Source: JAPLIS01 sp963719415 | GTDB lineage: Bacteria > Babelota > Babeliae > Babelales > Vermiphilaceae | Direction: 5' to 3' | NCBI GenBank assembly: GCA_963719415.1 | Contig: OY970383.1 | Location: 806,001 to 870,000, forward strand | DNA: 64,000 nt | The notes under the pieces: model-generated | What the model saw: the letters and a program-made list of their open reading frames with translations, nothing else | Told to the model about the DNA's origin: nothing | Database searches by the model: none | Position numbers and translations under genes: made by a program | Shown: positions 24,451 to 33,888 of the stretch, in pieces | How positions within the stretch are numbered: the first letter of the stretch is position 1 | Layout: each line of letters begins with the position of its first letter

Positions 24451-25986
24451 TTAGGGAAAAATATTTGTAGACATACTATTTTTGCTAGAAATGTTATCAT
24501 TTATCAATGGATTTTGAAGTTCCTGAATTGTTGAACAACAAGCTGCAGCAGGGTCGCCTGATCCGGCAAGGTTATTCATCCAGTATTCATTGCCTGGGTA
24601 CGCATTTCCATCCCATGCATACATGGCAACAAGAAGCTTATCTTTATTTTCGGCTACAAGTTTTTCGGCAGGATCTCTTTTGGAAAAGTGAATGTTGATT
24701 TCATTGTTAGATTTTTTGATTAGAGCGCCGTCGTAAAGCGAAGAATTAGAAGAAAGGGGTTTTTCAAACCAACTGAAATCAATGTCGGCGATATGAGAAA
24801 AGGAGTGGGTATTAACTAATTTTTCATAGACTTCAAGCATTAATTGTTCTTGAATACTTCGGTTTAATGCCCAAACACCAGTTCCTAGACCTACAACATG
24901 ACAATATACTTTTTTATTACTAGTTCGTCCACGCTTGTTAGCATCAATAAGAAAAGGGAAAAGTACTAATTCTAAGCGTTTTTTATAGATACTTTTATCT
25001 AAAAATATATTACCTATTTTAAGATAACGATCAGTAGTATCTTGCAAAGCTTGTTCGAATGTTGGAAAGTAGCTTGCTCCATATAATTGAGCCCAATGGG
25101 ACAATAGTGTCTCTTTATTATGTTGGCCGTAACCATTTTCTATTCTGTTTTGCTCCTTTGTGACAACCATATGGCACCATTCCATATAATTTGGTTTTTC
25201 AAAACGAGCGCCAACAAGGCCAGTATAAATTCCTTTTTTTTGGTAAGAGTTTTCTGGCCCTATAGCTCCTTGGTTATAACGATCACCTTTATTAATAAAA
25301 TAGGTGGGCACTGAGACCCCAATAAGGGCAGCTATCTGCATTTCATCATAAGATAGGTAGTTCCTTAAGAGTAAGGGTGCTTTTTCTGTATCAGTTCCTA
25401 TAGTTTCAAATCCTCCCTGTCCGCGTGTGCCATCGCGTAAAAGATAGATATCGTTTTCTGTGTAAAAGGTTAAAGGGCGATTTTTTAAAAGCCTGTCTAT
25501 AAAACTGTTTAAATCCATAGAAGAATAAAAGACTTTTTCTGTGGTTGAGCCATATTTTTTTTTATACGTGATAAAACTACGCATCAATGGTACAACACGT
25601 TTGTCTAGAATTGGATAGGTATTGGCAGCTTGCCATCTAATATTCTTTTGCTTGTTTTTATTTTCGCTAGCTATATTGGCAAGTTTGTTGGTTTTTATTG
25701 GAAATTGGGATATGTTTTTTTCAAAAAGACTGGATTTTTTTAGTAATGTATTAAATATATTATCAGATATATTTTGATCAGGTATATTTTGGTTTTGTGT
25801 TTTATATATTTCTGGTTTTGCGCAGGAATATATTTTTGGCATTAGTCTATCTTTTAACAATAAGTTACGAATAGGTCGGTCCCTGATAGATAACATAGCG
25901 TCAGACGTGGATACTGTTAAGTTTAAACTAACAAGTATGCTTAGTGTAATAGTGAGCGGCACAAAAAAATGGTTTTTGCGATTCAT
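24451..25986 (-). CDS. Secreted protein, possible DUF4804-type
   Basis: Start 25986 (MNRKNHFFVPLT) is chosen because it directly precedes a signal peptide (LTITLSILVSLNLTVSTSDA) and has GGAAAAC upstream; a longer frame extends to 26046. The product is about 511 aa. The C-terminal half has distinctive conserved-looking blocks: VYCHVVGLGTGVWAL, ADIDFSWFEKP, and YAWDGNAYPGNEYW followed by GSGDPAAACCSTIQELQNP. I associate these with the DUF4804 family, known from Legionella-type intracellular bacteria, but this is from memory and uncertain. The two blocks with Gly, Asp and Cys look like an active site. A candidate exported enzyme or effector. Confidence 0.55.
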   Translation of the reverse strand: MNRKNHFFVPLTITLSILVSLNLTVSTSDAMLSIRDRPIRNLLLKDRLMPKIYSCAKPEIYKTQNQNIPDQNISDNIFNTLLKKSSLFEKNISQFPIKTNKLANIASENKNKQKNIRWQAANTYPILDKRVVPLMRSFITYKKKYGSTTEKVFYSSMDLNSFIDRLLKNRPLTFYTENDIYLLRDGTRGQGGFETIGTDTEKAPLLLRNYLSYDEMQIAALIGVSVPTYFINKGDRYNQGAIGPENSYQKKGIYTGLVGARFEKPNYMEWCHMVVTKEQNRIENGYGQHNKETLLSHWAQLYGASYFPTFEQALQDTTDRYLKIGNIFLDKSIYKKRLELVLFPFLIDANKRGRTSNKKVYCHVVGLGTGVWALNRSIQEQLMLEVYEKLVNTHSFSHIADIDFSWFEKPLSSNSSLYDGALIKKSNNEINIHFSKRDPAEKLVAENKDKLLVAMYAWDGNAYPGNEYWMNNLAGSGDPAAACCSTIQELQNPLINDNISSKNSMSTNIFP

Positions 25987-26287
25987 CTGTTTTCCAGGGG
26001 TAGCAACATAACTATTAATTTTTAAAAAAATAAAATTAAATAACATATGTCTATGTAACGAGCGTCTTTGGCTTTGTTTTTATAATAGAAAATATTTCTC
26101 TGCTTTGTCAATAGTTGCGCTGACAATCCCAGCTCTATTAGATCTACTGCTGTTATGGCATATCATTAGGACGCAGTAGAGATTCTATTTATTTTTAAAA
26201 GAAAAAGAATTACGATAATCAGGAGTGAGTAAATTAAGATGAGTAGATTAAATAGAAGCATTAAATAAAAGTAGGGAGAAAAAGGGT

Positions 26288-26944
26288 ATGAGCGCAAAAA
26301 CTAACAGCTTGTTGTTATTGATGGCCATGTTTTTTTATACGGAAACAATAAAACCTATTACTCAAGAGTCTGTTAATACAGGATCTACTATTGCAGCTTT
26401 AATTACGGGTTTTTCTGCTTATATTACTTTTCCATATCCATTTAGGTTGTTTTCACTTTTATCTGTTGGTGGTATAACATTTTATGCCACTCGATATTGC
26501 CTGAATTATTTTACTCCTAATGGGAGAATGGAACGGGCAGAAAATCATCTGATGGCTATTGTGGGCTATGCGTTTGCAAATATACCTTTGGCCGAAAAGG
26601 AATCATTGTTTAGCCAGATATACTCATTCTATGTATATAATGCATCTCCTTTGACGCAAGCAGTAAGCGATTTGAATTATTTTATTAGGCTTTCGGCAAC
26701 TATTATAGGCTTAATTGATGCTGCTTTGGAAGAAGATGCTAGTTTAACGAATTATGCGCTGATATTAAAAAATAGTGCTAAAAATTATGCGTTACAGATG
26801 AAAAATATTCTTTCCATTATTATATCGAGCAAGGAATATATAGAAGAACGGCACCATCAAGAAATGTTGCATGTTCAGCAGAGTATTGCCGAAGCTCAAT
26901 GGAATAGTGCCCTAGCTCAACAACAGATTGCAGCAAGGGTTTAG
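26288..26944 (+). CDS. Hypothetical membrane/secreted protein
   Basis: A 218-aa product. GGGAG lies shortly before the ATG. The N-terminus is hydrophobic (LLLLMAMFFYTETIKP), followed by one or two more hydrophobic stretches (TIAALITGFSAYITFPYPF, LFSLLSVGGITFYATRYC), then a helical domain ending in a Gln/Ala/His-rich tail (EERHHQEMLHVQQSIAEAQW). No family recognised. It precedes the ankyrin gene by 55 bp on the same strand and may share a transcript. Confidence 0.6.
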   Translation: MSAKTNSLLLLMAMFFYTETIKPITQESVNTGSTIAALITGFSAYITFPYPFRLFSLLSVGGITFYATRYCLNYFTPNGRMERAENHLMAIVGYAFANIPLAEKESLFSQIYSFYVYNASPLTQAVSDLNYFIRLSATIIGLIDAALEEDASLTNYALILKNSAKNYALQMKNILSIIISSKEYIEERHHQEMLHVQQSIAEAQWNSALAQQQIAARV

Positions 26945-26999
26945 GGCGAGACAGAAAAAATAAATAAGCGTAAAAATAAATAAGCGTAAAAATAAAGAG

Positions 27000-27440
27000 A
27001 TGACGAGGTCAAGAATAGTGGTGAAAAAAAGGGCTTTATATTTTATTTACCTGTTAAACATGTTATTAGCGATTCCGGTGTTATTTGCTGGATATGAAAA
27101 AAATGAAAATGATTCTGTGTGCAGCGCAATTCGCCAGCACTTGGATAAGGGAGCTTTTGTAGATGCGCGAGATGAATATGGGAATACTGCATTGATACAA
27201 GCCGTTCGTTTTTGTCATTTAGGCGCAGTTAGCTTATTACTTGCAAATGGAGCCAACCCCGATCTTAAAAATGAGATAGGGGTTTCTGCAAAGATGATTG
27301 CTTCAGCCAACATAGCGGTTTTGCGTAATGCGCGCAAACAAGTACTGATTTTTAATTTGTTGCAAAAAAGAGTAGGCTCTAATAGTAGCAATATAAAAGT
27401 AGACTCTGGTTTTCCTGATAATATGTTAAGCAGCTTTTAG
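27000..27440 (+). CDS. Secreted ankyrin-repeat protein
   Basis: 146 aa from ATG 27000; the GTG at 27021 is an alternative start that puts VKKRALYFIYLLNMLLAIPVLFA immediately at the N-terminus. After the signal peptide, residues about 45-95 contain ankyrin units: LDKGAFVDARDEYGNTALIQA and GAVSLLLANGANPDLKNEIG. Only about two repeats are visible, so this is a small ankyrin protein. Such proteins mediate protein-protein contacts and in intracellular bacteria are often exported to the host. The 3' end overlaps the convergent photolyase gene by 15 bp. Confidence 0.8.
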   Translation: MTRSRIVVKKRALYFIYLLNMLLAIPVLFAGYEKNENDSVCSAIRQHLDKGAFVDARDEYGNTALIQAVRFCHLGAVSLLLANGANPDLKNEIGVSAKMIASANIAVLRNARKQVLIFNLLQKRVGSNSSNIKVDSGFPDNMLSSF

Positions 27441-28823
27441 TAGTTTTTTAGTTATTATACTCTCTTGGCTGTGGTCTACTATTGGGTCTGGATATTTTGT
27501 GTCTGATTGCTGTTTTTTGTCTAGCTCTGGCTTGAACCATGAATGAATGATATTTAGGGGCGTTTTTTTTAATTCAGGAACCCATTTTTTGATGTATAGG
27601 CATTGAGGATCATATTTTTTTTGCTGCAGCCATGGGTTAAAAATTCTAAAATAGGGTTGAGCATCGCATCCAGTTGAAGCAACCCATTGCCAATTGCCAT
27701 TGTTAACGCATTGATCATAATCGACTAGTTTTTCAGCAAAATAGTGCTCTCCCCATCGCCAATCTATATGTAAATCTTTGGTTAAAAATGAAGCTACTAC
27801 CATACGAACTCTATTATGCATATATCCGGTGGCATTGAGTTGTCTCATTCCGGCATCAACCAAAGGAAATCCTGTTTCACCCTGGCACCAAGCTTCAAAT
27901 TCTTTTTTATTTTTATTCCAAGAGATATTTTCGTATTTTACATTGTAGGCGTGCCTAAAAACATATGGTGCATGATACGCGATATAATAAAAAAAATCTC
28001 GCCAATAGAGTTCTGATATAAGAGAATGGTGGCTTCCTAATTGCTCTACAACGGCATAGTATGTCTGTCTGATAGAGAGTGTGCCAGCGGCATGATGAGC
28101 AGATAAATTTGTTGTGGTAAGGGATGGAATATCACGTGTTTTTTTATAGTCAGAATAAATATATAAATTTTTTAGTATAGCTTTTCCTTTTGTGCTGCCA
28201 CCGTGTACGTGAATGAGAGGGTTTTTATGGGTAATTTTTGGAGCGTAGACTGTTTTTGTTTCAAGAGCATGTGTATGAGTTTTTTTTACATAGCCATACA
28301 GTCTATTTTTTAGCGTCAAAGAAACAGGCTGTTCGACCGGTATTTTTGATGCAGCCTTAAAAAAAGGAGTAAATTTTTTATAAGGCGTTCCAGTGCGAGT
28401 AAGGGTATCAGCAGGATTGATGAGCATTGAGTCATGATAGAGAGAAAAATTAATGTTGTTTTCTGAACATATTTTTTCTATTATTTTTTCTCTATTCGTA
28501 CTTTTTGGGGTATAATTTTTATTGATAAAAAGAGCTTCTATTTTTTCTTGTTTTATAATTTTTTGTATAATAATTTCTGTTTTGCCGGTATAACAGTATA
28601 AATATCCGCCACTTTTTTCTAGTGTTAAAGTAAGATCTTCTACGGATTCAAGTATAAATTGTTGTTGATTGGTATTTAAATAGTTGGGAGAAAGACGCAT
28701 TTGAGCATCATCAAAAATAATGATAGTCATGACAGCATCAGAGAGTTTTAGTGCTTCTTGTAGAGCAGTATTGTCGCTTAATCGTAAATCTTTGTCAAAA
28801 ATAAAAAGGCTTTTTGAATACAT
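27426..28823 (-). CDS. phr: Deoxyribodipyrimidine photolyase
   Basis: Light-driven repair of cyclobutane pyrimidine dimers using FAD. The 465-aa length is normal. The N-terminal antenna-binding Rossmann domain starts with SLFIFDKDLRLSDNTAL. The C-terminal FAD domain carries ELYWRDFFYYIAYH, WCQGETGFPLVDAGMRQLNATGYMHNR, FLTKDLHIDWRWGEHYF, DYDQCVNNGNWQW and the ending FNPWLQQKKYDP. The conserved DNA-binding and FAD-contacting Trp/Asn residues are visible. Keeping photolyase in such a reduced host-associated genome implies exposure to light in an extracellular stage or an aquatic host; that is an inference. Confidence 0.95.
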   Translation of the reverse strand: MYSKSLFIFDKDLRLSDNTALQEALKLSDAVMTIIIFDDAQMRLSPNYLNTNQQQFILESVEDLTLTLEKSGGYLYCYTGKTEIIIQKIIKQEKIEALFINKNYTPKSTNREKIIEKICSENNINFSLYHDSMLINPADTLTRTGTPYKKFTPFFKAASKIPVEQPVSLTLKNRLYGYVKKTHTHALETKTVYAPKITHKNPLIHVHGGSTKGKAILKNLYIYSDYKKTRDIPSLTTTNLSAHHAAGTLSIRQTYYAVVEQLGSHHSLISELYWRDFFYYIAYHAPYVFRHAYNVKYENISWNKNKKEFEAWCQGETGFPLVDAGMRQLNATGYMHNRVRMVVASFLTKDLHIDWRWGEHYFAEKLVDYDQCVNNGNWQWVASTGCDAQPYFRIFNPWLQQKKYDPQCLYIKKWVPELKKTPLNIIHSWFKPELDKKQQSDTKYPDPIVDHSQESIITKKLLKAA

Positions 28824-28874
28824 GTTTTACTCTCTTTTTTTAGAGTACACGAGTTTTTTTTGTTTATTATATAG

Positions 28875-30032
28875 TTATATAACAATAAATTTAGGGATGC
28901 TACTTTTAATGCTTGTGGTGATATAGCGTGGATTTTTTATTTCACAAAGATCTGCTATTGTTTGGGCATTGCAAAAATTATTGTCACTGTTTTGGTTATA
29001 ATTATTATCGACCAAGATAACTTCTTGTTGTTTGTGAGCATTTTTAATATGAGAAATATCGATAGTTATGATATTCATGGCAACGCGTCCAATAAGAGGT
29101 GTCTGTATGCCATCAATAAGAACGTAGCCTTTGTGTGATAAAAAAGGATTGTAACCATCAGCATATCCTATTGGTAGTAATGCGATAGTCATATCTTCTG
29201 GTGCAGTATAGCTGCGATCATAGCCAATAAAAGTTCCTTTTTTGATGTGCCTGATCTCTAATATATATGTTTTCCATGTAGCAATGGGTTTTAAGGTAAA
29301 GCCAGGATGTTTTTTTTGAGTAATAATACGTGTCGATTCTGATGGCCAATACCCATAGGTACCAAGACCAACTCTAAATAAATTGCAAAAAGAGAGATCA
29401 TGAGCGGTAGTGGCGGCCGAATTTCCCATATGCTTTATGGGTATGTTGATCTTTTCTTGTTCTAGTTTTGCAAGAAGAGATTTAAATTGATTTATTTGTA
29501 AGTGGGTAAATGTTTGGTCTTCATGGTAAGATTCTACGCAATGGCTCCAGATGCCCGTTATTGCAATGTGTGATAATTGTTGGATATTTTTAATAAGTGA
29601 GATTGCTTGATCAGGATATATACCGAATCTGCTTAATCCTGTATCAATTTTAAGATGTATATTAATGGGTGATGTATGCCGTTGTGCGATTTGATTAAGT
29701 TCTGTTGCATCTTGCAAATTAAAGCATGAAAATTCGATCTCTTTATTGATAGCTTTTTCGGGATTATCATCAATAATACCTAAGACTAATATTGGTTTAT
29801 TAATACCATTATTTCGTAGAGTTAGCGCTTCTGAAAGCTTAAGTACGCAGATCCAATTAACATTTTCGTTTTGCTCGCATAATTGCCCAATTTCTAGCAT
29901 GCCGTGGCCATACGCATCTCCTTTTAGGACAGGCGCAAGAATAGCAGTGTTTCCGATTGCCTTTTTATAGTGATATACATTGTTGTTAAAAGCAGAGACG
30001 CTAATCTCAAGCCAGGAAAGAGGCATAGACAT
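28875..30032 (-). CDS. alr: Alanine racemase
   Basis: PLP enzyme making D-alanine for peptidoglycan. 385 aa. The PLP lysine is in LAPVLKGDAYGHG near residue 37. Further family blocks are KIDTGLSRFGI, HMGNSAATT, FRVGLGTYGYWPSES (R and Y typical), IALLPIGYADGYN, and GRVAMNIITIDIS with the second active-site region. The C-terminal barrel domain is present. Together with ftsQ-ftsA-ftsZ it implies that the organism still makes a peptidoglycan wall. It lies 51 bp upstream of the photolyase gene on the same strand. Confidence 0.94.
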   Translation of the reverse strand: MSMPLSWLEISVSAFNNNVYHYKKAIGNTAILAPVLKGDAYGHGMLEIGQLCEQNENVNWICVLKLSEALTLRNNGINKPILVLGIIDDNPEKAINKEIEFSCFNLQDATELNQIAQRHTSPINIHLKIDTGLSRFGIYPDQAISLIKNIQQLSHIAITGIWSHCVESYHEDQTFTHLQINQFKSLLAKLEQEKINIPIKHMGNSAATTAHDLSFCNLFRVGLGTYGYWPSESTRIITQKKHPGFTLKPIATWKTYILEIRHIKKGTFIGYDRSYTAPEDMTIALLPIGYADGYNPFLSHKGYVLIDGIQTPLIGRVAMNIITIDISHIKNAHKQQEVILVDNNYNQNSDNNFCNAQTIADLCEIKNPRYITTSIKSSIPKFIVI

Positions 30033-30072
30033 TTATTTTTTGTTGTTTTATTTTTGGGGGTGATGGTTTTGT

Positions 30073-30372
30073 TTATGATGGTTGATTTTCTAATGCTCGT
30101 TGTAATCGCTCTTTTTGTTTCGCTCTAAAAAGATCGCTAGGAGATGGGGGATTAAATTTTTTTGATATTCCATCAATTGTATCTAGATCTGGATACAATC
30201 TAGTTTGAGAGGTTAGGGCATTTCCAAGCATACTTTTTTTTAGAGACAGGACAGCTTCGGGCTGAAGTGGTAACAATAATTGTGCGCCATAATTCGTATG
30301 CGCGTTTATAGATAACAAAAAAGAAAAATATACGATATATATATGATTTTTGTGTGTATAATTATTTTTCAT
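30073..30372 (-). CDS. Small secreted hypothetical protein
   Basis: About 99 aa from ATG 30372; a longer frame to 30420 exists, but 30372 leads directly into a signal-like segment (HIYIVYFSFLLSINAH). The mature part has LLLPLQPEAVLSLKKSMLG and a basic, Pro/Ser-containing C-terminus (FNPPSPSDLFRAKQKERLQ). No family. It lies 40 bp upstream of alr on the same strand. Confidence 0.5.
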   Translation of the reverse strand: MKNNYTHKNHIYIVYFSFLLSINAHTNYGAQLLLPLQPEAVLSLKKSMLGNALTSQTRLYPDLDTIDGISKKFNPPSPSDLFRAKQKERLQRALENQPS

Positions 30373-30550
30373 CTGTTTTATCCCAATGAATAATTGGTTT
30401 AGTAGAGTGTATATTGGCACGTTTATGTTAGTGAGTTTATATTAGAAATTTTTTAGTTTTATGGTATAAAAAGTATGGTATAAAAAGTATAAAAAAAATT
30501 ACTTTTTGAGTCAATTATATTAGATATGTTGTTGATTAGCGCTGTGCGGA

Positions 30551-31564
30551 TTAAAGTTCTATGGTGATACTAATAGCATCAGTATTTGGCGTGGCTTCTA
30601 ACGTAGCTAAAATAGAAGGTAGGCGTTGCATAAAAGTAGAAAGCAAGAATTCGATATGCATAAGACCACGTTTGCGGTTATCGTATTTTTGCAGTTGTTT
30701 TTGGAATATGACTATTTGCTTTTCTGTTAGATAGGGTTTCATGATTGATAGGTCTTCAATTGACCATCTTTCGGTGTTTTTTCCCCATTCCAAGCAAGCC
30801 TGTTTTAGATCAGGTTGAGATTTAAAGTGACGTTCTGAAAAAATTTTATTAAAAGTATGTTCCCTTAACACCGTTTTAAGTGGTTGTAGAGATATAGAAG
30901 TAAATGCATCGCTTAATGCCTTGAGTACGGGATGAAAACCCTGCATATCAAGAATTTGAAAATAATCTTTATGCGAGTGAATAGAATATATTTTTTTGAA
31001 AAATAATGATTCTGTATGAGTATGAGTATGTTCTTGTACTGGGCATGCAAGAAGTACCAGCTTGTCTACTATTAAGGGGGAACATTCTTTGTGCAAACAA
31101 TTTTTTTGAGCAGTAGCGGCCGCTTCAAGAGCCACGTTTCCCCCATGGCTATGGGTAATAATTGTCAACAATGGTTCTTTGGCATAATAGTTTTTATAAG
31201 CAGATACTAGAGAACTTAGTTGTTCATAGAGGGTAGCCCCAGCGGCTGTTCGTCCTTCGCGAGAAAATGCGCCGGACCAGCCAAAAAGATAGATATGTTC
31301 TCTCGGGTAGAGTAATGGGTCAGAAAGATGTAGTGATTCTACAATAGAATAGACGTGCAAGTCTGGATCGAGAGTAAGCATTGGATGTAGTCCATAGGGA
31401 GAATATCTAAATGAAGGGAATTCATTTTTTTTGTGAGGACTAATGTAGGTAGGGGGAAAGATCTCATGACTACGTGTTCCATGGATCCATATTATAATAT
31501 GTTCTGGGATAGTGTTATCGGCAGGGATATATTTTTTTAGATAATCAATAAAGCAATCAAGCAT
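30551..31564 (-). CDS. Alpha/beta-hydrolase-fold protein
   Basis: A 337-aa product. Early IIIWIHGTRSHE matches the oxyanion-hole strand (HG) of alpha/beta hydrolases, and LLTIITHSHGGNVALEAA matches the nucleophile elbow in the GxSxG position (HSHGG, so the first Gly is His; Ser is the likely nucleophile). A HIYLFGWSGAFSREGR segment and a possible catalytic His in YSIHSHKDYFQI complete the pattern. No signal peptide, so probably cytoplasmic. Lipase/esterase-like; substrate unknown. Confidence 0.7.
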   Translation of the reverse strand: MLDCFIDYLKKYIPADNTIPEHIIIWIHGTRSHEIFPPTYISPHKKNEFPSFRYSPYGLHPMLTLDPDLHVYSIVESLHLSDPLLYPREHIYLFGWSGAFSREGRTAAGATLYEQLSSLVSAYKNYYAKEPLLTIITHSHGGNVALEAAATAQKNCLHKECSPLIVDKLVLLACPVQEHTHTHTESLFFKKIYSIHSHKDYFQILDMQGFHPVLKALSDAFTSISLQPLKTVLREHTFNKIFSERHFKSQPDLKQACLEWGKNTERWSIEDLSIMKPYLTEKQIVIFQKQLQKYDNRKRGLMHIEFLLSTFMQRLPSILATLEATPNTDAISITIEL

Positions 31565-31672
31565 ATTGAGCGCCTATACCAGTAATATTATTTATGTTAT
31601 ACTTATTATTAATATAACAGTAATAGATTTTTTACAACTATTTATTGAGTTTTGATTGGAGGGCATAAAAAT

Positions 31673-32137
31673 ATGAATACAGCTTTTTATATTTGGATGG
31701 CAATCTCTTTCCTGTTTGTTATTTTAGAATTGAGCCATTTTGGACTTTTTTTATTTTTATCTCTTTCTTGTGGCGCTTTTTTTACCGCCTTTTCTAGTCT
31801 GTTTGTATGTTTTTTTGCAGTTCAATTTTTAATTTTTTTGTTTATGAGTATTATCTCTTTAATTATCATGGTAAAAAGAATAAATAGCATTGTGGATAAA
31901 GACTATGCATATCAAAGAACAAATACACAAGCATTATTGGGTAAACATGCGTTTGTGATGAAAGAGATTTTGTCAGAAAGTTCTGGTGAAGTAAAAATTG
32001 GAGGCGAGCTTTGGGCCGCTCGCAGTGTGCACGGTACGTTTATCTCGGCTGGATCGCGGGTTATTGTTATTCAGGTAAAAGGGGCGCACGTGGTTGTTGA
32101 AGCTGTCTCCTCTATAGATCAGAATAATAGAGAATAA
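31673..32137 (+). CDS. NfeD-family membrane protein
   Basis: 154 aa from ATG 31673, which has GGAGG at proper spacing; an earlier TTG at 31652 includes the Shine-Dalgarno sequence itself and is rejected. Two to three membrane helices (residues about 5-65) are followed by an OB-fold (ALLGKHAFVMKEILSESSGEVKIGGELWAARS, then GSRVIVIQVKGAHVVVE), the NfeDb layout. NfeD proteins are nearly always paired with SPFH/stomatin proteins, as here (next gene 44 bp downstream), and act in membrane-domain organisation or quality control. Confidence 0.88.
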   Translation: MNTAFYIWMAISFLFVILELSHFGLFLFLSLSCGAFFTAFSSLFVCFFAVQFLIFLFMSIISLIIMVKRINSIVDKDYAYQRTNTQALLGKHAFVMKEILSESSGEVKIGGELWAARSVHGTFISAGSRVIVIQVKGAHVVVEAVSSIDQNNRE

Positions 32138-32181
32138 AAGAGAGAATAAATAATTTTTTTTACAAGAAGAAAGGGCTTTTT

Positions 32182-33213
32182 ATGCCATTTGCATCATCAC
32201 AAGCAACGTCTATTTTTGGATCATTATCGCTTTTATCTTTTAGTTTGTTAATTTTTTTTATAGTAGCATCTATTTTGTTGATTTCATTTTTAATTAAATC
32301 TATATACATAGTTAATCAGGCCGAAGAGATTTTAATTGAACGTCTTGGTAAATTTCATAGAATTTTAGGGCCAGGATTACATTTTATAGTTCCGATTATG
32401 GATTCTCCTCGCAAAGTTCATTGGACATTTTTACAAGATGTTGATGGTCATCGTCTCTATCGTTTTACCAAGACTTTAGATAGAATCGATAAACGTGAAG
32501 CTGTTTATGATTTTCCACGACAAAATGTGATTACAAAAGATAATGTTACTATGGAAATCAACGCACTTTTGTATTATCAGATTACTGACACTAAATTGGC
32601 CGTTTATGAAGTAGAAAACTTGCCAGAGGCTATAGAAAAATTAACGCAAACAAAGTTGCGCGATGTCATAGGGGCTCTTGATCTTGATCAGTCTCTTGTT
32701 TCTCGCGACCAGATAAATACTAAATTACGTCTTACACTTGATGAAGCGACCGACAAATGGGGTGTTAAAGTGAATCGAGTTGAGTTGCAAGAAGTAAAAC
32801 CGCCTGAAGATATTAGACAAGCGATGGAAAAACAGATGCGCGCAGAGCGGGACCGTAGGGCTACTATTTTGGTATCAGAAGGAAACAAGCAAGCGGCTAT
32901 TTTAGAAGCTGAAGGAAGTCAGGAGTCACAGATATTGCGGGCGCAGGGTGAAGCGGAGGCTCGTATTTTACATGCAGAATCTGAATCGCAATCTCGTCTT
33001 TTAATTGCTCAGGCAGAGGCTCATGCGATAGAAATGATTCAAAAAGCGGTGCCTAATGGCGATCCATTGCCCTATTTAATTGCTTTGCAATATATTAAGG
33101 CTTTGCCAGAGCTCACCAAGGGTAAAGATAATAAGCTTATCATTGTGCCGTATGAAGCGAGTTCGATGATCGGTTCGTTGGCTTCGATTAAAAAGATGTT
33201 TGATAACGCTTAA
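32182..33213 (+). CDS. SPFH/stomatin-like protein (QmcA type)
   Basis: 343 aa. AAGGGC precedes the ATG. An N-terminal membrane anchor (LLIFFIVASILLISFLI, about 24-40) leads into an SPFH domain (VNQAEEILIERLGKFHRILGPG... to EVKPPEDIRQAMEKQMRAE). A long Glu/Ala coiled coil follows (ILEAEGSQESQILRAQGEAE), and the C-terminus includes LPYLIALQYIKALPELTKG. These proteins form large membrane-attached oligomers. The NfeD partner directly upstream supports a shared role in envelope maintenance. Confidence 0.93.
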   Translation: MPFASSQATSIFGSLSLLSFSLLIFFIVASILLISFLIKSIYIVNQAEEILIERLGKFHRILGPGLHFIVPIMDSPRKVHWTFLQDVDGHRLYRFTKTLDRIDKREAVYDFPRQNVITKDNVTMEINALLYYQITDTKLAVYEVENLPEAIEKLTQTKLRDVIGALDLDQSLVSRDQINTKLRLTLDEATDKWGVKVNRVELQEVKPPEDIRQAMEKQMRAERDRRATILVSEGNKQAAILEAEGSQESQILRAQGEAEARILHAESESQSRLLIAQAEAHAIEMIQKAVPNGDPLPYLIALQYIKALPELTKGKDNKLIIVPYEASSMIGSLASIKKMFDNA

Positions 33214-33283
33214 GTTGATGTTTCGGAGAAAGAGAAGTTTTAATCTGTTTTTTTATAAAATAAAAGAATAGATTTTTAATGAT

Positions 33284-33344
33284 TTTAGAATAGATAAAGG
33301 GCAATTCTTTCATGGGTATAGAGTTGCCCTTTATCTATTCTAAA
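33284..33344. terminator. Strong bidirectional terminator hairpin
   Basis: Perfect 21-bp inverted repeat (TTTAGAATAGATAAAGGGCAA at 33284-33304; complement at 33324-33344) with a 19-nt loop. It lies between the SPFH gene and the convergent gene at 33428. Confidence 0.85.
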
Positions 33345-33427
33345 GATTTAGTTTGTGAGAAAGAGTATCTGAATTGGAAAATGAAATTAGCAAGTGAAAA
33401 AAATTAAGTTTTTTTATGGCTAGTTTA

Positions 33428-33763
33428 TTATTTGTTTAACCAGATAAGCCCGAGAACTAACCCTGCGAATGCACCCCAAAATTGATCTATTTTGCTAATC
33501 ATGCCAGGATTTGCCTTATTGCATTGTTTCGTTCTAAGGTGGCTGCCTATGGCTCCTAATCCAGCTCCTACAAATGCCATGGTGTTCTTGTCTGGAATGA
33601 GATTATTTGTTAGATAGGTGCCACCTACAATCGCGCCCGCGCCCGTGCAAAGAAATGCTATGCCAGCATTTTCAAGTAGGCTGGGCTCTTGCTGTTGAGC
33701 TGTATGTGTTAGTGCAGTTGTTAGACATAGTGTTAACAATACTAATTTATAAGTTTTTTTCAT
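33428..33763 (-). CDS. Secreted Gly-rich hypothetical protein
   Basis: 111 aa from ATG 33763, supported by AAAGGTG upstream and by a signal peptide (KKTYKLVLLTLCLTTALTHTA) directly after it. The mature part has two hydrophobic Gly/Ala-zipper-like segments (AFLCTGAGAIVGGTYL and FWGAFAGLVLGLIWL) separated by a basic loop (LRTKQCNKAN). It may insert in a membrane like glycine-zipper lipoproteins. No family assignment. Confidence 0.6.
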   Translation of the reverse strand: MKKTYKLVLLTLCLTTALTHTAQQQEPSLLENAGIAFLCTGAGAIVGGTYLTNNLIPDKNTMAFVGAGLGAIGSHLRTKQCNKANPGMISKIDQFWGAFAGLVLGLIWLNK

Positions 33764-33888
33764 TAAACACCTTTTTTTATAGTAATATATTTTATAAAGT
33801 AACAATTATTATATCTACACCAGATACAGTACTTATGCAAATAAGTAAAAGGTTGAAAGACTGTTTAATAAAAAGTTTTGAAATAATT

